Part shown: positions 56,875 through 64,000 of the stretch, in pieces
Position numbering within the stretch: the stretch's first letter is position 1
Layout of the letters: each line of letters opens with the position of its first letter
From: Cyanophora paradoxa
Lineage: Eukaryota; Glaucocystophyceae; Cyanophorales; Cyanophoraceae
Length of the DNA: 64,000 nucleotides
Direction: 5' to 3'
Assembly: GCA_004431415.1 (NCBI GenBank)
Contig: QPMI01000452.1
Span: 186,001-250,000, forward strand
Made by a program: the position numbers and the translations under genes
Notes under the pieces: generated by a model
What the model saw: the letters and a program-made list of their open reading frames with translations, nothing else
What the model was told of the DNA's origin: nothing
Database searches by the model: none

Positions 56875-58429
56875 ATGCCTCTCAAGGTCGCTTTAGCTTT
56901 ATCAGGGGGAGGTGCAAGGGGCATTATCATAACCAGGCTGCTAAAAGAAATCGAAAATCGAACTGGCAGGAGAATAATCGATCTTGTGGATCTTGTGAGT
57001 GGAACTTCCACTGGTGGGATCATTGCAATAGGTTTGAATATAAGGCATCCTGATAGACCAGGTGAACCTAAACTGACAGCAAACGATTTACACAATATTT
57101 ACCTAACTCAACTGCCCTTGATTTTCGCAAATCCTCGAAATATAATCGAAAATGCCCTTTTTAATACAAAGTATGATGTGGGACCCTTGGAGACTGCAAT
57201 CAATTCAGTTACTGGTGAATCACTAATACAGGATTCCCTAAAGGACATTGTGATTACATCCTTTGATACTCAGAATATGAAACCAATATTTATCACAAAT
57301 GATAACAATTACAACTTTATGCTTGTAAGATTGCTGCTAGGGCTACTTCTGCTGCTCCTACATATTTCTCTCCTGTAAGCATTGTTGATTTCAATCGGGG
57401 AGTATTTGTCTGTCTCATTGATGGTGCCATTTCGGGAAACAATAATCCCAGTGTGTGTGGTTACAGCCATGCAAAGAAGATTTACAGTGATGATGATGAT
57501 ATTATAGTAATAAGCATCTCTTGTGGAGAGGTAGACCCACATTTAGAGTCTGACTATGTGGGTTATGCTTATGAGACTGTGAACAGCTGGGGCATTCTCT
57601 CATTGATTGCCTCAACAGATGGAAGCCCATTGATTAACATGCTCATGGCTGCAAGTGAGCTTTCTGCCCTTGATAAATGGAGGAGTTGTTACCCTACAAC
57701 TATGATCAGGATTATGGGAGATACTACAGGCTATCAGTCCCTCTTCCGAATCACATAGTAAGCTCCCTGGATGACACTTCTAAAATCCCAGATATGCTTT
57801 CTTTCACAGAAACATACATAGCAGCAAACAATGATATGATTAATAAGCTTTGCAGCCTTCTAGTAGCAAACTATGAACTAAAGAACCCTACAAAGGCTTA
57901 CATCTCATCCACTCTCACTACATCACCACCTTTGGATGCTAATTGGTATCAGCTTGCAGATGATGCCTTTACTGCCTCATCCTCTGTGACAGGTAAAGAG
58001 CCTTTCATGGCTAGACCTTCAGCATTTGGCTGGGAAGCTGGAGCCTATGCTCCTGAGCAGATATGGGAAACCCCCACTGAATACCTTCAAGTTGCTTTCC
58101 CATATACTTTTGAACTCTCTTCTGTGATTGCCTATGGATCAGGGGACACCAATGCTTTTATTAAGACTTTCAATGTGGCAACATCCACTGATGGGATCAA
58201 CTGGTCTTTTATTCGATCAGATGGGCAGAACAAAATATATGTCTGTGAGAACATTAACAATGCTCACAACTCAGGTGATGTGGCTCTATTGAGTGGATTT
58301 CCTCTCAGCATCAAGGATGCTTTTTACATAGGTTATTCTCTGAGAATCAAGTATATTCGCATTTATCCCCTTGTGTATGTGAATGCTCCCACAATGAGAG
58401 TTGACTTTACAGGTGCCTTTATTCGATAA
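56875..58429 (+). CDS. Patatin-like phospholipase with discoidin (F5/8C)-like domain, frame-broken
   Basis: Patatin-like enzymes hydrolyse membrane phospholipids with a Ser-Asp dyad. The first frame (56,875-57,378) shows the oxyanion loop SGGGARG (residues 10-16) and the nucleophile elbow GTSTGG (Ser45). At TTT near 57,318 the frame drops one base, and the second frame carries ARATSAAPTYF and LIDGAISGNNNP, the catalytic Asp block (DGA in place of the usual DGG). At AAA near 57,677 it drops again, giving NHIVSSLDDTS. From about 57,940 to the end lies a domain resembling F5/8 type C: DDAFTASSSVTG, YLQVAFPYTF, FNVATSTDGINWSF, LRIKYIRIYP. The join suggests a lipase aimed at a cell surface, useful for entry or exit. 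Its stop overlaps the convergent minor-capsid-like gene by about 11 bp. Confidence 0.82.
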
Positions 58430-59348
58430 ACTCCAACTGAAAAGAATTATCGATTCCATTCATATCAATCAGTTCACCAAAGTAATCTTTAAACTCCACA
58501 GTGAGTTCCCTTATCACCAGGTTTCTGTCATTGATTTGAATAAATTCTGCATGTTCACCACTATGGTAAACATAGCCCCCTATATCTTTACTCAATTGCA
58601 ATCTAAGGATAGCTCCCTGATTTTGTGGTTGCGATTTTGGAATTATATTGTGTCTGCTGGCAAAGGGGGACAGCTCTTTAATATGCATGTACAGATACTG
58701 CTCAGCATTCATATCAGACATCTTCCTGCTGTCAAAATAATATTGCAAGGGCTTAGAGGAGAGTCTGGGTCCTGAGAAGGTGATTCCCCATGCTGGGTGA
58801 TCAGGTGTAATAGGTTTGCCATCATACTTTAACAGGTTCTCAGGTCGATAGGGTGATCCACCAACAGGAGGAGTGCTATAATACCCATTGGTGTATTCAG
58901 TAGAGCTGACACCCAAAAGCTTCCCTATTCTCTGGTTGCTTGCAATAAAACGAACTCATGGTTACTGTAAAACTCCACTTTATAGGTTGTTGGGTTGTAG
59001 AATATCTTGAACTCAAAAAACACAGTTTTATCTGCAATTGTTTGGAAGCTTGAATAGTTCAGCCCATAATTATAAGGGTGTGTGACCCAAAATGACCCTG
59101 GTTAATGTAGCCACTGGGAAGGGATACACTTTCTGTGTGATGATTTCATTGTATGAACCATCTTGGTAATTAAACTGAACTGTTAGATGATCAGTTCCCA
59201 CACTGTTATAGATACTGTTTGGAATCTCTGCATAGAGAACCCTGCATTCCCTTGGTCTCTCTACTGGAGTTGTGAGAGTGACCCTGTAAGAGTTTTCATT
59301 TTGTCCTTGGCTTCTATCCCTGCTATCAATATTAACAAGTCGATTCAT
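58419..59348 (-). CDS. Minor capsid (penton-like) protein 1, frame-broken
   Basis: Three frames make up one likely protein. The N-terminus (59,348-59,070) is MNRLVNIDSRDRSQGQNENS, then YRVTLTTPVE and CRVLYAEIPNSIYNSVG. The middle (about 59,095-58,940) reads SFWVTHPYNYGLNYSSF and FEFKIFYNPTTYKVEFYSNH. The C-terminal frame (58,916-58,419) ends DNSFQLEFIE. The start pattern 'V-N-xx-S-x-D ... Y-x-V-x-L ... V-x-(L/V)-x-x-A-E-(I/F)-P-N-S' is typical of minor capsid or penton proteins of double-jelly-roll viruses. The gene is divergent from a second protein with a similar start, 29 bp away. One break is a gain (GGG near 59,097) and one a loss (GAA near 58,932). The exact capsid role is inferred. Confidence 0.55.
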
Positions 59349-59377
59349 TTTAATATATAAATATAGATAAAAGAAGA

Positions 59378-60386
59378 ATGCCTGTGGATTACATCGAGGT
59401 TAGCTCATTTAATACAATCTCTGGTGATGGTCCACATCAAGCTTTGTGGCTAGACTCCCCAGTAGTTATGAGAATGTGAGGGCTGTGAGACTGGTCTCAG
59501 CCGAATTTTATAACAGCATCCCTATGGTGAGTGGTGAAACCAAAGCAGGAGATGTCACAGTTGATAACACATTTAGTATTTATTATTCGGAACAAACTCC
59601 AGGAGCTGGAAGCTCAGGAATTCCAACAACTCGCCCAGCTGCTGATTTTGAACAATGGAAACAATTCATGGTAAATCGCGAGACCCCCATCCAAAGCCAC
59701 CAACAGCTGGTGAATGTAATCAACTCAAAATTCATTGGCAGAACTCCCCAACCATCCATTCGCTGCAAATGGGATGAGTCACTGAAACGAATTATATTCC
59801 ACTCGGCAGTGCCTTTTTACCTGGCTTTCTCACTTGCTGTAAACCCAAGCCAACAAACAATCCAAAAGCTATTGAGTTCAGCTAGACTGCTTGGTCTTGA
59901 TCCTGGAAGATATGGGAATTCCCCAATCAAATCCAAGTTTATGATGCTCTCACTGATGGAATCTTTACTGATGGTCGAGTGAATGGCATTATATCTTCTT
60001 TTGAGCCTGAGAAGACCAGGGACAGTGTTTTGTTTGTGAGAGTAAAGGAGCTGGGTGATCTGGTGCAATGTGGGGATGGTCTCTTAACTGGTTACTTCCA
60101 TAAAATAGTGGTCCCTGACAAAGATTATGGTGAGCATGTAGTTTATAATTCAACAGAGGCTCATCCACTTTACAAATACTATAATAAGAAGGTTGGATTA
60201 TCCACTTTTTCGGTTGATATTGTTAATGCTGTAAATGAACCAATTGATTTTGAGGGTCAACCTGTTCATCTGACCTTTGAAATTCGCTATGGTGATGAGC
60301 CAGCTGGGGACCCAGTTTATGAATACTTTAAGATGAGAATGTCACAGCTTCACCCTTCCTATCCAGTTATTACAAGCTTCGCATAA
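59378..60386 (+). CDS. Minor capsid-like protein 2, frame-broken
   Basis: The ATG at 59,378 opens MPVDYIEVSSFNTISGDG. At TTT near 59,443 the frame drops one base to ARLPSSYENVRAVRLVSAEF, followed by YNSIPMVSGE. At TTT near 59,938 it drops again to DALTDGIFTDGRVNGIISSF and runs to FKMRMSQLHPSYPVITSFA-stop at 60,386. The layout (YENVRAVRLVSAEFYNS near the N-terminus) parallels the divergent minor-capsid-like protein 1, so the two may be distant paralogues. It lies directly upstream of the major capsid gene on the same strand, as capsid genes often do in Polinton-like viruses. Assignment as a minor capsid protein is by context and weak pattern. Confidence 0.5.
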
Positions 60387-60439
60387 ATTAAGGATCATTG
60401 GTAGATTTTTTATGTTGCAGTATAATAAAAGAGAATATA

Positions 60440-61809
60440 ATGGATATCACTTCCACTCTTCAAAGACTTTCGCTGAAAGAAGCCCTAACAACCCCAGAGG
60501 AGGCGAAAGCCTTTTTCCTGGATAACTCCCTTATGCTTGGTCTCGAATCCAAGTCTAAGCCAGTTCTAGTTGTTGTGAATCCCAGCAATACTTTTGAGAA
60601 TAATGTAGGAAATCGCATTTCCTTCAAGCTACCTCGCTACAATTTCTGTGGAAAACTCGAACTTGCTTTCGACCTTCCAGCTATTACTTTTGCTGGTGAT
60701 ACTGACCTAGTTCGAAATGGATACACTCGCCCTGTCGGTGCTTTAGTTCAGCGACTTGAAATTACCTATGGATCTTACACCTACCACATCCCCTCTGATT
60801 TCCTTGCTCATTTCCCCCTGGTCTATTACTCGGAGGATCAACTAGCTAAAAAGAAACGCTCAATGGGCATGGTTCATGGTATCCCTGCTCATGGAACTAA
60901 CCGACTTGGTGGCTCATTCTTTGTTGAAATCCCAGTGCCTTGGCTAAATCACTATCTTCCCCTTGGTGCTTTATCTGGTGAAATGGTTGTTACTGTTTGG
61001 TTTAAGGATGCTGACAAGGGTTATGTCGAAACTTCCTATGGTGGTCGTGGTCTTACTGTTGCAGCAGCTGATGTAGATTATTCAAAAGATGATGGTCTTG
61101 GAACTGCCCCTGCTGAAACTGTTCTGGCAAATGTTGGTCAAAACATCACAGACTTTACTCTTGGTGCAACAACCCCTGTCATTTCTATTACTTCTCCTCG
61201 CCTTTACATGCATGCTATTAATGTTTCTGATGAGCTTTTCGCTACTGTAATTGAAAAGGTTAAGACTACTGGCATGGCTATTCCTGCTCTAGACATTGGG
61301 TTTGTTGATGCTAGTGCTTTCCTGCCAAGGGCAATGCCCAACCCAATCGAATTAACCTCTCTCAAATCTCAGGTCTTGTATATGCTCTGCTTGTTTCAGT
61401 TCGTGATAATGCAACTGTTGACAAAGCCACTGGCTCCCACAGTGTTCTTAAGACCTATGCCAACTCCAAAGAGATAACATTCACAACTGAAATAAATGGT
61501 CAGCGACTTTTTGCCACTGAGCCAATTTCCCTACTCAAAGGTGCTGAGCTAATTGCTGATGCCTTCAAATGCTCTAACATGGATAAGGTTGCTGATCGCT
61601 ATGTCCTTTCAGGATTGCCTTTCTGCCTTGATGGAGAAAAGGCGATTCGAAATATTGCCCAGTCTGGTTATGTTGATTTAACAAATTCCTCCTCTTCATT
61701 CCTCACCCTCTACATGCCTTCAGATAAGGTAATCGATGTTAATGTTCGCGCTCTCATGCATAGCTTTATTATTGTCGACAAAGATGGTTTACGCAGAATT
61801 AATTTATAG
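60440..61809 (+). CDS. Major capsid protein, double-jelly-roll type, one frame break
   Basis: The frame opens upstream, but the ATG at 60,440 (MDITSTLQRLSLKEALTTPE) is the likely start, after an AT-rich leader. Beta-strand-rich blocks follow: RISFKLPRYNFCGKLELAFD, RNGYTRPVGALVQRLEITYG, FFVEIPVPWLNHYLPLGALS and GEMVVTVWFKDAD, a pattern seen in the first jelly roll of Polinton-like virus and virophage capsid proteins. Near the AAA at 61,362 the frame drops one base and continues GLVYALLVSVRDNATVDKAT to the TAG at 61,807. Total length is about 456 residues, within the usual range for these capsids. Position beside the minor capsid genes and packaging ATPase supports the call. Structure prediction would settle it. 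Confidence 0.68.
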
Positions 61810-61813
61810 ATTG

Positions 61814-61829
61814 TTACGATATATCGTAA
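61814..61829. promoter_or_regulatory. 16-bp perfect palindrome after the capsid gene
   Basis: TTACGATATATCGTAA lies 4 bases after the capsid stop codon in the 70-bp gap before the endonuclease gene. It may be a transcription-end or protein-binding site; no more can be said. Confidence 0.45.
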
Positions 61830-61879
61830 GGCATTTAAGGAAAAAGTGATTATTTATTTTTGAAAACATTTAAAAGTCA

Positions 61880-62812
61880 ATGTCGCATACTCGTGAAACT
61901 TTCATAGCCAAGGCTATTCAGGTCCATGGTGAAAAGTATGATTATTCGAAAGTTGAATTTCATGGGGTAATGAAGAAAATTACTATAGTCTGCAGAATTT
62001 GCAACACTGAGTTTATTCAAGCTGCCCATAGTCACATAAACTCTAAATGTGGCTGTCCAGCTTGTGGGAATATCAAAAAAGGAAAATCGCATAGGTTGAC
62101 TCAAGATGAGTTTGTTGAAAGGGCCAAGCAGAAACATAAAGATCTGTACGATTATTCGGAGTCTGTTTATATAAGGACAGATGACCCTATAACAATTTTC
62201 TGCAAGAAATGTCAGGAATATTTCACTCAAAAGCCACACAAACACATGCAAGGAGATGGGCATGCAAAATGTAAAATGGATCGCATCAAAGATAAGTTGC
62301 AAATGGGGATTGAGAAGTTTACAGAGAGGGCATTAAAACTCTACGGGGATAACTATGACTTATCTAAAGCTGAGTATGTTAATGCAAGAACAAAAGTTAC
62401 CATTATCTGTAAGAAGTGTGATCTTGAATTCAAAAAGACACCAAGCGATTTTCTCAATGGGTATGGCTGTCTGTCATGTAGATCGTCTATTGGTGAGACG
62501 AAAGTTCAAGCAGCCCTAAAAGAAATTGGTTTAGACTTCTCAATATCCCACAGATTTCCTGATTGCAAGCATAAAAGAGTTCTCCCATTCGATATTTATA
62601 TTCCATCTCTCAAAATTGCAATTGAATATGATGGTATACAACATTTCAAACCTGTGGAACAGTTTGGAGGTCAGAAGGCCTTTGAAGATACCCAAATTCG
62701 TGATGGAATTAAAAATCGGTACTGTGAAGCTAATAATATCAAACTCCTAAGAATCCCATTCACCGAAACTGATATTGAGGGCTGCATTAAACGATTTCTA
62801 TCTCACCTGTAA
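61880..62812 (+). CDS. DUF723-repeat PD-(D/E)XK endonuclease, viral
   Basis: 310 residues. Three tandem zinc-ribbon-like repeats come first, at about residues 5-63, 73-133 and 146-205, each with F-x2-A-x3-H/Y-G-x-x-Y-(D)-(Y/L)-S and CxxC pairs (VCRICN, FCKKCQ, ICKKCD). The C-terminal 105 residues form a Vsr-like nuclease: IGETKVQAALKEIGLDFSIS, LPFDIYIPSLKIAIEYDGIQ with the Asp...Glu-x-Asp catalytic set, then RIPF. This domain order is widespread in phages and large DNA viruses and is often found in free-standing homing endonucleases. It sits between the capsid and ATPase genes, a usual place for such selfish genes. A single repeat of the same type stands at 48.7-48.9 kb. Confidence 0.82.
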   Translation: MSHTRETFIAKAIQVHGEKYDYSKVEFHGVMKKITIVCRICNTEFIQAAHSHINSKCGCPACGNIKKGKSHRLTQDEFVERAKQKHKDLYDYSESVYIRTDDPITIFCKKCQEYFTQKPHKHMQGDGHAKCKMDRIKDKLQMGIEKFTERALKLYGDNYDLSKAEYVNARTKVTIICKKCDLEFKKTPSDFLNGYGCLSCRSSIGETKVQAALKEIGLDFSISHRFPDCKHKRVLPFDIYIPSLKIAIEYDGIQHFKPVEQFGGQKAFEDTQIRDGIKNRYCEANNIKLLRIPFTETDIEGCIKRFLSHL

Positions 62813-62865
62813 ACCATTTTCAGTCTCCCTGCATTATTTTTATCTGTCTCTTTATAGAGAGAACC

Positions 62866-63648
62866 ATGAACGATTTGGATGAATTTGTGGCTGGTGAAAT
62901 GATTAATCCCCCTTTTCGAGTCCTAGCAATTGGTAAATCAGCAACTGGTAAATCAGAAGCTGTAAAGTATTGGTTGAAGCAACTGCATGATGCCAAAAAG
63001 ATTGATGTTGTATTAGTTGTGAGTGGGACTAGCTTCAATCATTTCTGGGATAAAGTGGCAACACTGCAACTGGGAAAGTGGGATGCCCCTTACATTGCTA
63101 AATTGCTAGATGAGAGGCAAGAGAAAATAGAAAAGGGCGAACCTGTTAACCAATTGTGTGTTGTTCTAGATGATTTAATCGATAATGAGATAGTAGATTT
63201 GACCAGGGATAAAATAATTGGATCTTTGTATTCCAGAGGTCGCCATTCGAAAATATCCATTATCTGCATCACACAAAAGCTAAGGAAAGTCTCTTCGACT
63301 ATTCGAGTTAATTCGGACTATGCTATGTTTTTAAGTGCTGCAAATCGCAAAGAACTTGAAGCCATAGAGGAAGAATACAATATAATGCGAGATAAGGATG
63401 CTTTCTATAAACTATTTGAGGAATATGTACATTCTTATCAGTTTCTGATCTGGAGTTCTGCTGATTATTCGGTTAAATACTATGTAGATAAAGCCGACCT
63501 TGTCAAAGATTTCCCATTTCCTCGCTTCCACAGGAAACCCAAAAAGAAAGAAGATGAACTGAAACCACCAGAGAAAGAGGAAGCCCCCAAAGAAGTTAAA
63601 AGCCAAGTTCATACTAATAAATTGATGCGATATAAGCGCGGTTTATAA
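62866..63648 (+). CDS. Genome-packaging ATPase, A32/FtsK-HerA type
   Basis: 260 residues, intact. Walker A is GKSATGKS at residues 23-30, preceded by PPFRVLAI. Walker B is LCVVLDDLID at 97-106. SRGRHSKISIICITQKLRKV (123-142) contains the conserved RH and the polar Gln after the sensor strand, followed by RVNSDYAMFL. A basic and acidic tail with EKEEAPKEVK ends the protein. This is the pattern of the A32-like ATPases that pump DNA into the capsids of double-jelly-roll viruses, Polintons and virophages. It lies downstream of the capsid genes on the same strand, after a 53-bp gap. Confidence 0.87.
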   Translation: MNDLDEFVAGEMINPPFRVLAIGKSATGKSEAVKYWLKQLHDAKKIDVVLVVSGTSFNHFWDKVATLQLGKWDAPYIAKLLDERQEKIEKGEPVNQLCVVLDDLIDNEIVDLTRDKIIGSLYSRGRHSKISIICITQKLRKVSSTIRVNSDYAMFLSAANRKELEAIEEEYNIMRDKDAFYKLFEEYVHSYQFLIWSSADYSVKYYVDKADLVKDFPFPRFHRKPKKKEDELKPPEKEEAPKEVKSQVHTNKLMRYKRGL

Positions 63649-63676
63649 AATTATCTCTCATTCTAATAAAGATACA

Positions 63677-64000
63677 ATGCCTCCAAACGAAAGATAGGGA
63701 TCCCAGCTGGGGCTGTTGCTATTCAGGTGGTGGAAACAATGGATCCATCAACACAGACCCACTGAAGTTCAATGGTATGAATGAGGTGAAGCCCTCACAA
63801 CAACAAGAAGACCCCCTCAATGCTGCCTATGAAGAATCATTCGATGACAAAGCCCCACAGGCTTCAACCAGTGACCAACTCAATATCTCACCAGAAGCTT
63901 CGAAAATGAAGGCTGTTGCAGAGGGTGCCAGGCGAATTATTGGTGCTGCTGATGATAAAGGTTTAGGCTTACAAGATCTTTCACTTACCCGCAAAGGTGA
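63677..64000 (+). CDS. Viral protein, 5' part, runs off the window
   Basis: The ATG at 63,677 follows an AT-rich spacer with AATAAAGATACA. The first frame stops after six codons, but one base back a basic start (KRKIGIPAGAVAIQ) is readable. A further one-base change near 63,733 leads to GGGNNGSINTDPLKFNG and a long polar section (FDDKAPQASTSDQLN, MKAVAEGARRIIGAADDKGL) that is open to the right edge. The two breaks again look like lost bases (AAA and GG). The protein is not recognised; it is probably another virion component. Confidence 0.5.

Noticed and set aside
47244-64000. Fragment of a giant virus (Nucleocytoviricota) genome
   Set aside because: Not excluded, but the capsid start lacks the usual giant-virus pattern, gene density and tight capsid-ATPase cluster fit a small Preplasmiviricota element better, and no giant-virus replication or transcription genes are seen.
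47244-64000. Ordinary tailed phage or prophage, because of the S74 fibre and HxH repeats
   Set aside because: There is no terminase, portal or HK97-type capsid; the ATPase and capsid are of the double-jelly-roll virus type.

Overview
The window suggests the nuclear genome of a single-celled eukaryote, probably an alga, carrying a block of virus-like DNA. Positions 1 to about 47.1 kb are GC-rich, with genes cut into many short GT...AG exons and intergenic DNA crowded with short palindromes. From about 47.2 kb to the right edge the DNA becomes AT-rich, intron-free and densely packed with viral structural genes. No species is claimed.

Host part. An unrecognised gene fragment (1-1725) and an unrecognised acidic-tailed protein (about 3.3-4.4 kb) come first. 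A septin GTPase follows (about 4.75-6.9 kb); half of its P-loop lies on a 15-base microexon. Then come a TRMO-like tRNA methyltransferase (about 7.9-9.2 kb, minus), a ZnT5/MTP12-like zinc transporter with a very long histidine-rich loop (10.06-14.5 kb, minus) and NRDE2, an RNA-surveillance HAT-repeat protein (14.9-28.0 kb, plus), whose introns hold three tandem-repeat families and two near-identical dispersed elements. An unrecognised secreted, membrane-anchored protein (28.7-32.0 kb, minus) and a Cdc25-type phosphatase (34.4-36.1 kb, minus) complete the set.

Mobile DNA. A 298-bp MITE with 23-bp terminal inverted repeats and TA duplications lies at 32.24-32.53 kb. A non-LTR retrotransposon (APE endonuclease, reverse transcriptase, zf-RVT and C2H2 zinc fingers, UUCG hairpin, poly(A)) fills 38.0-45.7 kb. 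It sits inside a second CTGTA-ended, TA-flanked inverted-repeat element.

Viral part. Starting next to a perfect 28-bp-stem hairpin at 47.17-47.24 kb, the block encodes S-adenosylmethionine decarboxylase, two paralogous virion-like proteins, a giant tail-fibre-like protein ending in an S74 self-cleaving chaperone, a patatin phospholipase joined to a discoidin-like domain, two minor-capsid-like proteins, a double-jelly-roll-like major capsid protein, a DUF723/PD-(D/E)XK endonuclease and an A32/FtsK-type packaging ATPase. This fits a Polinton-like virus or related Preplasmiviricota element that continues past the right edge. The gene set covers virion building, packaging, attachment, membrane attack and polyamine metabolism; no integrase or polymerase is visible.

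Caution. At least ten reading frames in the viral block and retrotransposon break by an apparent one-base loss, mostly in short homopolymers. The breaks could be uncorrected long-read errors, decay of an endogenous copy or, less likely, programmed frameshifting. Exon limits in host genes were read by eye and are approximate.
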